Assembly: GCF_000758725.1 (NCBI RefSeq)
Contig: NZ_CP009428.1
Span: 558,001 to 622,000, forward strand
DNA length: 64,000 nt
DNA from: Paenibacillus odorifer
GTDB lineage: Bacteria; Bacillota; Bacilli; Paenibacillales; Paenibacillaceae
Direction: 5' to 3'
Below the pieces are notes generated by a model, which made no database searches, was not told where the DNA came from, and saw only the letters and a program-made list of their open reading frames with translations. Shown here piece by piece: positions 1 through 7,969 of the stretch. Within the stretch, counting starts at the first letter, position 1, and each line of letters starts with the position of its first letter. The translations under genes and the position numbers were made by a program.

Positions 1-1
1 T

Positions 2-1231
2 TTCTATCCGTGTACACAGCATTTTTACCGCGATGCGCCTCAGCTTGTGCGAGGTTCGATGCAGTTTGTGTATGATGAAAATGGCAAACAATATACAGAT
101 TTCTTCGCAGGTGTATCTGTAGTCGCTTGTGGGCACTGCAATCCAGCCATAACTGGACGTACGATTGAGCAATTGCAGCAGCTGCAGCATACGTCTACGA
201 TCTATTTAACTCAGCCAAATGTGGATTTGGCTGAACGTCTGGAAGAGGTTATGCCAGGCGGTCTACGCCGAACCTTCTTCGTGAACAGCGGCTCAGAGGC
301 TAATGAAGGTGCATTGCTGCTCGCCCGGATGTATACAGGACGTAAGGGGTTCATTGCATTGGAGAGTGGTCTACACGGCCGTACCAATCTAACTATGAGT
401 GTGACAGGACTGCCGATGTGGCGTACCGATAAATACTTGGATCATGACGTTGAGTTTATTCCTCGCCCATATCATCCAGAACTATCTCTGGAGGAAGCCG
501 CTGCACTCTCCCTGGAATCTCTGGAGCGAGTGCTTGAGGAGAAGGGGAATACTATCGCCGCAATGATCGTAGAGCCAATCCAAGGCAATGGTGGTATGAT
601 TATGCCAACGCCAACCTACTTCAGTGAGGTCAAAATGTTGCTGGAGAGATACGGCGTACTTCTGATCGCTGATGAAATTCAAACTGGATTTGGTCGTACA
701 GGCAAAATATTCGCTATGGAGCATTTTGACGTAGTGCCCGATATTATAAGTATGGCTAAGGCGCTGGGGAATGGAATTCCGGTTGCGGCTTTTGCGACAA
801 CGGATGAGATTGCACTTGCGCTGAACCGTCCGTCGGCTTCAACCTTTGGAGGCAATCCGGTATCTGCTGCAACGGCGCTGGCTGTGCTTGATTATATTCG
901 CGATGAACGGCTTCCTGAACGCTCAGTGCTGCTCGGAGAACAATTGAAAGCAGGGCTAAAGACCCTTCAAGAGCGTTATCCTTCGCTTATTGTGGATGTC
1001 CGTGGAATTGGGCTTATGTTGGGAGCGGAGCTTGCCGGTGAGAATACTGAAGGCTCTGCGGCGCTTACAGATCAAGTACTGGAAGAGATGAAAGACAGAG
1101 GATACCTGATCGGCAAAAATGGCATAGGACGCAACGTACTAGCCTTTCAACCGCCGATGATTATTACGGAAGAGGATATCGACGGGCTGCTTAACAACCT
1201 GAATGAAGTCCTTGCGGAGCTTAATGTCTAA
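2..1231 (+). CDS. class III PLP-dependent aminotransferase (5' end cut by window)
   Basis: The open frame already runs at base 2, so the true start lies outside the window; the GTG at 47 is probably an internal valine. The protein is a fold-type I, class III aminotransferase (4-aminobutyrate, ornithine or alanine-glyoxylate type). Visible motifs are the PLP phosphate-binding NSGSEAN, the central DEIQTGFGRTG with its conserved Asp, and the Schiff-base lysine in SMAKALGNGIP, about residue 238 counted from position 47. About 409 residues are visible, so only a short N-terminus is missing. Substrate cannot be told from sequence. The next gene, a prenyltransferase, starts 38 bases downstream on the same strand and may be co-transcribed. 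Confidence 0.85.
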   Translation, partial: FYPCTQHFYRDAPQLVRGSMQFVYDENGKQYTDFFAGVSVVACGHCNPAITGRTIEQLQQLQHTSTIYLTQPNVDLAERLEEVMPGGLRRTFFVNSGSEANEGALLLARMYTGRKGFIALESGLHGRTNLTMSVTGLPMWRTDKYLDHDVEFIPRPYHPELSLEEAAALSLESLERVLEEKGNTIAAMIVEPIQGNGGMIMPTPTYFSEVKMLLERYGVLLIADEIQTGFGRTGKIFAMEHFDVVPDIISMAKALGNGIPVAAFATTDEIALALNRPSASTFGGNPVSAATALAVLDYIRDERLPERSVLLGEQLKAGLKTLQERYPSLIVDVRGIGLMLGAELAGENTEGSAALTDQVLEEMKDRGYLIGKNGIGRNVLAFQPPMIITEEDIDGLLNNLNEVLAELNV

Positions 1232-1269
1232 TACAATGAATTTCAAGTAGCGAAGAAAGAGGAAAACGA

Positions 1270-2154
1270 ATGGCTATTCTAAACATTTTTAAAACTGCAG
1301 GCCTAAAGCTGAAAATGTTCAGTGAACTGGTGATGTTCTCTCATACACTTTTTTCGCTGCCGTTTGCCATTATCTCTATGGTGTGGGCCGCTGGGGGCTG
1401 GCCATCAGGGCATGTAATGATCTGGGGTCTGATTGCATTGATCGGTGCCCGTAATGGCGCTAATGCATTCAATCGGCTGGCAGACCGTACGTTTGATGAA
1501 CAGAATCCTCGTACGGCACATCGGCATTTGCCACAACGGTTACTGGCAGAAAAAGAAGTGGTTGTCTTTGTTATTGTCAATTATGCCATCTTTATTGTGG
1601 CTTCAGGCATGCTGAACTTGCTCTGCCTGCTCTTATCGCCGGTAGCAATCGTATTGATATCGACTTATTCTTATACAAAACGTTTTACCTTTCTCAGCCA
1701 TTTATATTTAGGTTTTGTCATTGCTTCCGCGCCGATTGGTGCATGGTTTGCCGTAACTGGAAATATCGCATTTACACCGTTTGTGATCGGGACGGTAGTT
1801 ATGCTCTGGATTGCCGGATTTGATATTATCTACGGCACTCAGGACATTGAATTTGACCGGCGGCATGGGTTATGGTCTATTCCGAGCTTCTTTGGATTAG
1901 AGAATGCGCTGCGTATCGCCAAAGGTCTACATTTCATTATGATTATGCTGTTATTATTTCTATACGTATGGCAGGATCTCGGATGGATGTATCTGGTTGG
2001 GATTGGCATCGCTACATTGCTCCTGATGACCGAGCATAAGATTATAAAACCTTCGAATCGTAAGCTGATGAAGGTGGCTTCTTATAATCTAAATCAGGTA
2101 ATCAGCATAGTGATATTATTGTGTACGCTGATTGATTTTTTCTATGTTAGTTAG
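1270..2154 (+). CDS. mqnP: UbiA-family prenyltransferase, menaquinone pathway (MqnP-like)
   Basis: This integral membrane enzyme of 294 residues should join a polyprenyl diphosphate to an aromatic acid in menaquinone synthesis. Both metal-binding motifs are present: NRLADRTFD (Asn68, Asp72, Asp76) and DIIYGTQDIEFD (Asp185, Asp192, Asp196), within about eight hydrophobic helices. The NPRTAHRHLP stretch after the first motif is typical of the 4-hydroxybenzoate/MqnP group rather than MenA. The flanking aminotransferase does not help the assignment, but a heptaprenyl diphosphate synthase lies just beyond on the opposite strand, converging on this gene. In Listeria a UbiA-family enzyme (DmkA) makes the quinone for extracellular electron transfer, which is an alternative role. 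A hairpin terminator follows. Confidence 0.75.
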   Translation: MAILNIFKTAGLKLKMFSELVMFSHTLFSLPFAIISMVWAAGGWPSGHVMIWGLIALIGARNGANAFNRLADRTFDEQNPRTAHRHLPQRLLAEKEVVVFVIVNYAIFIVASGMLNLLCLLLSPVAIVLISTYSYTKRFTFLSHLYLGFVIASAPIGAWFAVTGNIAFTPFVIGTVVMLWIAGFDIIYGTQDIEFDRRHGLWSIPSFFGLENALRIAKGLHFIMIMLLLFLYVWQDLGWMYLVGIGIATLLLMTEHKIIKPSNRKLMKVASYNLNQVISIVILLCTLIDFFYVS

Positions 2155-2225
2155 AGAGCTGGCTTTGGTGAGCCGGCTGGCTGAGCATTGGCGCATTGCC
2201 CGCAAACTAACAATAAAAGACAATA

Positions 2226-2286
2226 GCCTACCCAAAAGGGGTAGGCAAAGGAATCGGAAAGCTGGCTACGCTAGCTTTCCTTTTTT
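2226..2286 (+). terminator. terminator after the UbiA gene, with upstream hairpin
   Basis: A hairpin GCCTACCC/GGGTAGGC (2226-2246) is followed by a second stem, GGAAAGCTGGC paired with the complement up to 2280, and then six T. The second element is a standard intrinsic terminator. Confidence 0.8.
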
Positions 2287-2332
2287 GTGTTGACTCGCTC
2301 CCCGCTCTGTAAGGGGGAAGCTAAATGCAAAG

Positions 2333-2517
2333 ATTAGGGAAAACCTCCCTAATCTTATTGCGTTTATTATCTTTAAACTCTGTTTTAGGGAATTTCTCCC
2401 TGAAATATAGCTGGTTACTCTTAAAAGCATGCTAAAGTGGACTTTATTAGGGAGGTTTTCCCTAATATCGTAGTTTTCGAGCGATTAGTAGCTAATTTTA
2501 GGGAGGTTTTCCCTAAT
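2333..2517. repeat. four-box TTAGGGA palindrome array, copy 1 (185 bp)
   Basis: Four 21-bp imperfect palindromes of the form ATTAGGGA-core-TCCCTAAT lie at 2333-2353, 2384-2404, 2446-2466 and 2497-2517. Their centres are 51, 62 and 51 bp apart. The first carries the core in one orientation (AAAACC) and the last two in the other (GGTTTT), so the array is roughly mirror symmetric. An array with identical spacing and total length lies at 31780-31964. A 67-codon frame across it (2437-2640) looks spurious. Confidence 0.85.
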
Positions 2518-2654
2518 TATATCCGATGGAGTAGAATGACTAAATTAGCTCATGTGCGCTACGCTGCGTTTGCGTGTTTAGCTTGTCTTGTTGAAGCGGA
2601 AAAATATCGGTTTGAATTTGCGACAAGATCAATGAAATGATGTGTTTAAATCAA

Positions 2655-2695
2655 AAAAACGGATACCCCCAAGTGAATGGGAGGTATCCGTTTTT
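2655..2695. terminator. bidirectional terminator downstream of hepT
   Basis: The stem AAACGGATACC pairs with GGTATCCGTTT and is flanked by A and T runs on both sides. It ends the minus-strand hepT unit. Confidence 0.85.
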
Positions 2696-2716
2696 ATTAG
2701 TATTAGAACGTACGCT

Positions 2717-3697
2717 TTAGCGATCACGGTCCGCAAAATATTGCAGCAACGTTTCCAGATCAGCATGTGCCGGGTAGGAGGAGAGCTGCTGCACAATAGC
2801 TGCAGCTTTATCCAGATAGTTCTGGCTGACCCGTTCAGCGCGAGCGAGGGCATCGCTATTGTTAATTAGGGTGAGCACATGCGCTACTTCAGCGTCGGAA
2901 GAATCCGGGCCGATTGCACGGATCACAGGCGAGAGCTTAGGGTCCTGCAAGGCGTACAGCACTGGCAGGGTGACCTGACCATGTCGCAGGTCGCTACCGG
3001 CAGGTTTGCCTAGGACATCGGCGGACTGTGTGAAATCTAGCAAGTCATCTTGTATCTGAAAGGACATCCCTAAGGCTTCTCCAAAATTATAAAGGAGATT
3101 GGCAACTTCTTCGGTGCTTTCAGTGGACAAAGCACCAACCCGTAAGCAGGTTGCCATAAGAAGAGCGGTTTTGTTTAAGGATTTCTCCAAATACTGATCC
3201 ATTGTAATTTCATAATCAAAAGCATGTTCCATTTGCTGATATTCACCCAGACACAGCTGAGCGGTGGCTACAGAGGATAAGTCATGAACGTATCTGTTTT
3301 TATCTCCTGTATATTTGCTCAGCAGCTCGATGACCCGAGCGGACATGTAATTACCAACATGTACTGCTGACAATGTCCCCGTCTTAATATGTAAGGCGGG
3401 TACGCCCCGCCGTAACTCTGAACGGTCAATGATATCATCATGAATTAATGAGGCGGCATGAATAAATTCAGCAGCAGCAGCTAATTGAAGCGCTCTGCGG
3501 CCGGTATCCTTACGGCCAAACCGACTGCCAACAATGACCATGAGGGGACGAAGGCGTTTACCACCGGAATTTATAAGCTCTAGAACACTTTGCGCGAGCT
3601 GAGATTTCTTAGGTACATCTTTATCACGCGCCACAAGGTTTACGATTTCGCGGTTGATTTCATTTATGTCTATATTTAAGGCCTCATGCAGCTTCAT
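2717..3697 (-). CDS. hepT: polyprenyl (heptaprenyl) diphosphate synthase, large subunit
   Basis: This 326-residue trans-polyprenyl synthase elongates farnesyl diphosphate with isopentenyl diphosphate to make the menaquinone side chain. Visible motifs are GGKRLRP (about 45-51), the first aspartate-rich motif DDIID (87-91) followed by the RRG, KT near 176, and the second motif FQIQDDLLDF (Asp217, 218, 221). A position usually GDY reads GNY (about 115-117), a mild deviation. It starts 16 bases after the end of a HepS-like gene on the same strand, matching the two-component HepS/HepT synthase of Bacillus. Its relative DmkB in Listeria serves extracellular electron transfer, and an NDH-2 and a flavin lipoprotein lie just upstream here. 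Confidence 0.85.
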   Translation of the reverse strand: MKLHEALNIDINEINREIVNLVARDKDVPKKSQLAQSVLELINSGGKRLRPLMVIVGSRFGRKDTGRRALQLAAAAEFIHAASLIHDDIIDRSELRRGVPALHIKTGTLSAVHVGNYMSARVIELLSKYTGDKNRYVHDLSSVATAQLCLGEYQQMEHAFDYEITMDQYLEKSLNKTALLMATCLRVGALSTESTEEVANLLYNFGEALGMSFQIQDDLLDFTQSADVLGKPAGSDLRHGQVTLPVLYALQDPKLSPVIRAIGPDSSDAEVAHVLTLINNSDALARAERVSQNYLDKAAAIVQQLSSYPAHADLETLLQYFADRDR

Positions 3698-3713
3698 TTA
3701 TGGATCCCACCTG

Positions 3714-4163
3714 TCAAATGGCTTTGCTTGTGCGATTACGCTGTCTGCACTCTTGGATCAAGAACTCTTCGATTCCAGTAGCTGGATCATGTTCCGCGAA
3801 GTCTCCATTTGACCGTCTAATCTGCATTTTTTTGATCGAAGGAGCTAGATAAGCAACTAAGTCGAGCTCACGGCATTTCACCGCAAACTGCAGGTAAAAG
3901 CTATACAAATAATCTCCATCCAAAATGTTGCGTGTAAGGTCGGGATGATGTGGGATACATTCCATATGGCGCTCTGCTGCCAAAGTGAGAATAGTGTAAA
4001 TACCCAGCAAATTGACTTTGCGGCTGTATTCCAGATCATGGCGTTCCAGTACCGAGATTAACTGTTCACATGCAGCCGGAGAGGGCTGAAGCTCAATTCC
4101 AGCAATAGGTGACATTTCAGTATGCAACAACCGGAGGGTATCTTCTATGAGTTGTTTGTTCAC
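3714..4163 (-). CDS. HepS-like protein, probable regulatory subunit of heptaprenyl synthase
   Basis: A soluble 149-residue protein encoded directly upstream of hepT. The stretch ILDGDYLYSFYLQFAV followed by a helix and KKMQIRR resembles the conserved VLAGDYFSGLYY region of Bacillus HepS, which holds no catalytic motif but is needed for chain-length activity of HepT. It is shorter than typical HepS (about 250 residues). No signal peptide or membrane segment is seen. The start ATG lies behind an AAGGAGAG site. The HepS assignment rests on that short similarity and on gene position; a divergent unrelated protein cannot be ruled out. Confidence 0.55.
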   Translation of the reverse strand: MNKQLIEDTLRLLHTEMSPIAGIELQPSPAACEQLISVLERHDLEYSRKVNLLGIYTILTLAAERHMECIPHHPDLTRNILDGDYLYSFYLQFAVKCRELDLVAYLAPSIKKMQIRRSNGDFAEHDPATGIEEFLIQECRQRNRTSKAI

Positions 4164-4293
4164 AAGATTCTCTCCTTCTTGTCGGTTTTGCCGGAAGAAA
4201 CCATACCCCGATCATCCCTACAAAACCATTCATTCAAGAAAAAACCACCATTTCCTAGGATTAGGAAGGTTATTTTCTTCTTGTAAATAAGGA

Positions 4294-4322
4294 GAGTAAT
4301 GTGTCCTAGGGACACATTACTC
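4294..4322. repeat. perfect 13-bp inverted repeat between ndh2 and hepS-like genes
   Basis: GAGTAATGTGTCC and its exact complement are separated by only 3 bases (TAG). There is no clear T run on either side, so it is not a textbook terminator. It lies in the 245-bp gap after the minus-strand NADH dehydrogenase gene and may be an operator, an RNA processing hairpin or a weak terminator. Confidence 0.6.
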
Positions 4323-4408
4323 TGAAGTATATCCATATTTAACCCTAATAAAATACAATTTGCACATATGTTCTATATGATAAATTACACTAATTCAGGG
4401 TTTTATTA

Positions 4409-6289
4409 TCAGTCGGTGTATAGATACCATCGTCTGACGAGCGGAATTCTCTTCCACTGTTTCTTAAGCCAAGGAAGTACATAATAGTCTAGACCAAGTG
4501 TGCTTCCTGATCCGCCGATGCAGGCAATACCAGCAGCAACGTACCATAACATTTCTGTCGATGCCATTTTGGTTGACCAAATCATGACCGACATGGCGAC
4601 AGTCGCTATAGAAGCGAGTGCAGTGAAGAGACCAACGATGAGCATAATACCGAAGACGATTTCTGCACATACCATACCGATTTGGAACCATTTCGCGAGG
4701 AAAGTGTAACTTCCGTCGTTGTTGTAGAACATCAAATCCATGAACCAGTTTGTAATGTTGTATACGAAGTTAGGTACAGGCAACGCTTCAACAGCTTCTT
4801 TTGCAGTGGATACTGCTGAAGCTGCAGATTGTGCATCTACGGTGTCTTTAACTGCATCTACTGCAACACTGGCTGCTGATGAAGCATCCGTTGCAAAAGG
4901 AGCAGCTGGAATCAAGAAAATCTTATCTGGATCTTTCCAAATCTTTTGGATCTTCTCAATACCTTCGTATAACCACATACCACCAAGTAGAACACGAAGT
5001 GGTACGAGCCAGAAATTAGGTGAACGTTTGGAGAAGTGACCACCCAAGAAGCTCTTGCGGTTCTCAACATGGAAGAACTCATGCATCATATATGTCCATA
5101 CTTTATTGAATCCGACAACCTGAGACAGGTAGAACATATTAATAAAGTGTTTGGATAGCATTGCCATGAATCCAGTAAGCATAAAGAACTTACCTGGCAG
5201 ACCAACATTTGCTACACCGTAGCGGCTACCAATGGAGACCATTGTACCGTGGAAACCTGGTTTGTAAGCTTTTTTAGCAGTGTTCTGAATGTCAGCGGCA
5301 ATGTTGCCAGCAACAATCGGAGCTGCTTGTTCAGCGTTCTCAACCATTTGTGGTACAGGACGAGTTTCACCTTCAGGAATGTAGAAAATGTTGTCCCCTA
5401 CTACGTAAACGTTCTTATGATCTACACTTTCCAGGTTCTCATTCGTAACAATCCGTTTGCGGCCTTGTTGTTGTACTTCAAGTCCACCAACGATTTCGGA
5501 GCCTTCAACACCAGCAGTCCAAACAATTGTTTGGGAATCGACAACGTTTTTCTCACCAAGTGCAACACTACCATTGCCTACTTCGGTGATTTTAGCGCCA
5601 GTCACGATTTCTACGTTCAGCTTACGAAGGCGAGCTTCAGCTTTTTGAATCAGCTTATCTGGAAGGATAGGCAGAATCTTCGGAGCCATATCAGCCACAA
5701 TCAGTCTTACTTCGGATGGGTCGATAAAGAACTCCTTGCATAATTCCTCGCGTTGTTCAGCCATTTCACCAACTAGCTCGACACCAGTAAAGCCGGCACC
5801 GATAATAACGAAGGTTAGCATAGCACGACGTACAGCTGGATTTTTCTCCATAGCCGCTTTGGTATACATATCGCGGATTTGACGTTTCAATGCTACCGCA
5901 TCATCGTAAGACCAGAAGGAGAAGGTGTTTTCTTCTGCGCCTGGAATGCCGAAGAAGGTTGGTTTGCTACCTGTGCCGATTACAAGGTAATCGTAAGCGT
6001 AGGTAGCTTTATCGGATTTAAGTTTTCTGCTTTTGAAATCGATATTGCTGATCTCATCAAGAACAACATCTACTTTAAGGCCCGCAAAAATCTTCTTAAG
6101 ATCGATCTTGATTGAATCCTCTGGAGCACGGTTCGCGGCAACCTCATGCAGCTCAGTCAATAGAGTGTGATATGGATTCCGGTCGATCAGTGTAATTTCA
6201 ACATCTTTGTTTTTCTTAAATTTCTTTGCCAGTTTTTTAGCCGTGAGTACGCCGCCGTAGCCGCCGCCCAAAATGACTATCTTCTTCAA
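4409..6289 (-). CDS. ndh2: type II NADH dehydrogenase fused to a C-terminal DoxX-like membrane domain
   Basis: The first 400 residues or so form a non-proton-pumping NADH:quinone oxidoreductase: FAD-binding ILGGGYGG at 7-13, a second Rossmann motif IIGAGFTGVELVGE for NADH, and the VYVVGD FAD motif. Residues after about 425 add several hydrophobic helices with a DoxX-like pattern (PLRVLLGGMWLYEGIEKI), broken by an Ala/Ser/Val-rich linker (KDTVDAQSAASAVSTAKEAV). At 626 residues it is far longer than simple NDH-2 (about 400). The Listeria Ndh2 of extracellular electron transfer also has a C-terminal membrane extension. The start is TTG behind GAGGTGAA. It follows a flavin lipoprotein gene by 48 bases and is probably co-transcribed with it. 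Confidence 0.85.
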   Translation of the reverse strand: MKKIVILGGGYGGVLTAKKLAKKFKKNKDVEITLIDRNPYHTLLTELHEVAANRAPEDSIKIDLKKIFAGLKVDVVLDEISNIDFKSRKLKSDKATYAYDYLVIGTGSKPTFFGIPGAEENTFSFWSYDDAVALKRQIRDMYTKAAMEKNPAVRRAMLTFVIIGAGFTGVELVGEMAEQREELCKEFFIDPSEVRLIVADMAPKILPILPDKLIQKAEARLRKLNVEIVTGAKITEVGNGSVALGEKNVVDSQTIVWTAGVEGSEIVGGLEVQQQGRKRIVTNENLESVDHKNVYVVGDNIFYIPEGETRPVPQMVENAEQAAPIVAGNIAADIQNTAKKAYKPGFHGTMVSIGSRYGVANVGLPGKFFMLTGFMAMLSKHFINMFYLSQVVGFNKVWTYMMHEFFHVENRKSFLGGHFSKRSPNFWLVPLRVLLGGMWLYEGIEKIQKIWKDPDKIFLIPAAPFATDASSAASVAVDAVKDTVDAQSAASAVSTAKEAVEALPVPNFVYNITNWFMDLMFYNNDGSYTFLAKWFQIGMVCAEIVFGIMLIVGLFTALASIATVAMSVMIWSTKMASTEMLWYVAAGIACIGGSGSTLGLDYYVLPWLKKQWKRIPLVRRWYLYTD

Positions 6290-6337
6290 GAGAAATTCAC
6301 CTCATTCGTCTGATTAGCTGCAGAAGGTCCTGCGAAA

Positions 6338-7231
6338 TTATTTCGCGCCTTCGAGTGCTTTTTCTGCAAGTGTAAAATATTCACCAACATGAATACTCAC
6401 GCCGGAAATTGCATCAGTTTTGCCTTCAGCATCAAGCGTTGGAGCAACACCTTTGTTTTCAAGGAAGTATTTTTCAGCCAAAGCGATTTCTTCATGCCAT
6501 TCAGCAGAAGCGCCGCCAGCTTTCATACCATATTTACCATCAACGGAGAATTGCTTCTTGTCATCGCCAGCAGCATTCAAACCACTGAATTTAACAGCTA
6601 CAACATTACCGTTAGCAACAGTCAGGTCAACAGTGGATTTCCAACCGGATTCAGCGTCCATTTCGCCTTCAGCATGGTAGCCTCCGTCTTTATATTGACC
6701 AGCTTCTACTGGACCAGCAGCAAGAGCAGCTTGAGCAGCTTTTACAAAGTCAGATACGTGTACGGATACACCAGAGATGGCATCAGTTTTCCCTTCAGCA
6801 TCAAAAGTTATAGCTGCTGGATCTTGTTTTTCGATCAGGAATTCTTCAGCTTTAGCTGCTTGCTCGTGCCATTCAGAAGAAGCACCGCCAGCTTTCATGC
6901 CATATTTACCATCTTCGGAAACTTTTTTCTTCAGGTCGCCTGCAGTGTTAACGTTAAAGGCATCCCAGTCAGCTTTAGTGATCTTTCCACCTTCTACAGT
7001 TAAGAGTGCGAAATATTGCCAGCCAGTTTTAGCATCAACGTCAGCAGTACCGTAGTAAACTCCGTCTTTGTACTGTCCAGCTTCAGTTCCAGCGTTACCG
7101 GAATTTGTTGCAGGAGCAGTTGTTTCAGCTGGTGCGTTAGTAGGGGCTGCGGCGTTGTCTGTGTTGTTACCACAACCTGCGAGCAATCCAAGGATAAGTG
7201 CGCTCGACAAGATAACAGAAGCTTTTTTCAT
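6338..7231 (-). CDS. lipoprotein with two FMN-binding domains (PplA-like)
   Basis: The 297-residue protein starts with a lipoprotein signal peptide ending in the lipobox LAGC, then a Thr/Ala/Pro-rich tether, then two repeats of about 110 residues. Each repeat begins GQYKDG and ends with TDAISGVS(V/I)HV. That tail fits the ApbE-type flavinylation motif (D-x-x-S/T-G-x-S/T), with Ser as the likely FMN-linked residue in both copies. The architecture matches PplA, the surface flavoprotein of Listeria extracellular electron transfer. An outward-facing redox role is therefore likely, taking electrons from quinol made by the NDH-2 encoded next. No ApbE flavin transferase is in the window. The upstream region carries FNR/CRP-like boxes. 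Confidence 0.8.
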   Translation of the reverse strand: MKKASVILSSALILGLLAGCGNNTDNAAAPTNAPAETTAPATNSGNAGTEAGQYKDGVYYGTADVDAKTGWQYFALLTVEGGKITKADWDAFNVNTAGDLKKKVSEDGKYGMKAGGASSEWHEQAAKAEEFLIEKQDPAAITFDAEGKTDAISGVSVHVSDFVKAAQAALAAGPVEAGQYKDGGYHAEGEMDAESGWKSTVDLTVANGNVVAVKFSGLNAAGDDKKQFSVDGKYGMKAGGASAEWHEEIALAEKYFLENKGVAPTLDAEGKTDAISGVSIHVGEYFTLAEKALEGAK

Positions 7232-7271
7232 TTCAAATGACCTCCAAAAATATAGTTTAAAATATATATAT

Positions 7272-7292
7272 TAAAATGTAAAACATTTTAAT
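7272..7292. promoter_or_regulatory. perfect inverted repeat at the likely pplA/ndh2 promoter
   Basis: TTAAAATGT and its complement ACATTTTAA flank AAA, about 45 bp upstream of the lipoprotein start. The minus-strand TACATT inside it (7276-7281) could be a -10 element, so a protein bound here could block transcription. The surrounding DNA is very AT-rich, which lowers the weight of the palindrome. Confidence 0.4.
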
Positions 7293-7303
7293 AGTCGAGC
7301 GAA

Positions 7304-7319
7304 GTGATAAAAATCACTT
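7304..7319. promoter_or_regulatory. FNR/CRP-type box upstream of the pplA-like gene
   Basis: AGTGATAAAAATCACT fits GTGA-N6-TCAC, the core of the Bacillus Fnr/Crp consensus. Its centre would sit near -41 if transcription starts at about 7270, the class II activator position. A degenerate second copy, ATGA-N6-TCACT, lies at 7325-7339. Confidence 0.5.
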
Positions 7320-7339
7320 TATAAATGATATTTGTCACT

Positions 7340-7690
7340 TTAATCTCATGCGTTATTACCCATTTGTAACAGTATCTTGACTTATATCGGCATACATTAG
7401 GAAAAAATTTAATGATGTTGTTTTATCTCCGATGGCATTCTAGCACATGGACTAGGAAAACCATTGTGAAATAAATCACTTAAAAAATTAAATATTTAAT
7501 TTATATCTGGATTATATCAAATTTTAAAAGATTTGAATACATATATTTAAAAATATATGTGACAGAATACGACTTAATTTGCGAATGTCTTGAAATGTGG
7601 AAAGATTCATAGCGAATGGGGAAGGGTAAGTAAAGGTAACACGGGATAACAATCCTACCCTAATTAATTCAGCTAAGGAGATGAGCTTAT
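7340..7690. other. AT-rich gene-free spacer upstream of csbD
   Basis: No gene is seen. Besides the FNR-like box it holds an AT hairpin at 7539-7560 (arms ACATATATTT/AAATATATGT, 2-base loop). The csbD ribosome site AAGGAGATGAG is at its right end. Confidence 0.6.
7465..7480. promoter_or_regulatory. second FNR/CRP-type box, full consensus
   Basis: TGTGAAATAAATCACT matches TGTGA-N6-TCACA at all positions but the last. It is in the same 450-bp divergent gap between the lipoprotein gene and csbD, so it could act on either gene. Confidence 0.45.
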
Positions 7691-7691
7691 A

Positions 7692-7895
7692 ATGGACAAC
7701 AATGTATTTAAAGGAAAATGGAAACAGCTCAAAGGCGAGGCCAAGAAGCAATGGGGCAAGCTTACAGATGATGATCTTGACGTAATTGACGGTGAAAAGG
7801 ATAAATTAGTAGGTAAACTACAAGAACGTTATGGACATACGAAAGAAGACGCGGAGAAAGAGTACCAAACCTGGGGACGTTCCTACCGCGATTAA
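7692..7895 (+). CDS. csbD: CsbD-family stress protein
   Basis: A small, highly charged cytoplasmic protein of 67 residues with the CsbD signature: FKGKWKQLKGEAKKQWGKLT at the N-terminus, then DxDVIDGEKDKLVGKLQERYG. CsbD is a general-stress protein of unknown biochemical role in Bacillus, where SigB drives it; I did not identify a convincing alternative-sigma promoter here. It stands alone between an AT-rich spacer and a strong hairpin. Confidence 0.9.
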   Translation: MDNNVFKGKWKQLKGEAKKQWGKLTDDDLDVIDGEKDKLVGKLQERYGHTKEDAEKEYQTWGRSYRD

Positions 7896-7925
7896 TTCAT
7901 TACTAATGACGTTAATATAAAATTC

Positions 7926-7969
7926 CAGAAGAAGAGCGCAAATCGCATCTGATTTGCGCTCTTCTTCTG
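7926..7969 (+). terminator. long hairpin after csbD
   Basis: A perfect 19-bp stem (CAGAAGAAGAGCGCAAATC and its complement) encloses a 6-base loop. The T-rich strand of the stem itself provides the only T run. Confidence 0.7.

Noticed and set aside
2333..2517. Possible CRISPR array.
   Set aside because: Boxes are palindromic, only four, flip orientation in the middle and differ from one another, and no cas genes are present.
2437..2640. 67-codon open frame reading MDFIREVFPN.
   Set aside because: It is made of the palindromic repeat boxes (REVFPN occurs twice because of the repeat) and has no ribosome site.
5249..5743. 164-codon plus-strand frame inside the NADH dehydrogenase gene.
   Set aside because: It lies entirely opposite a well-supported gene and has no recognisable features.
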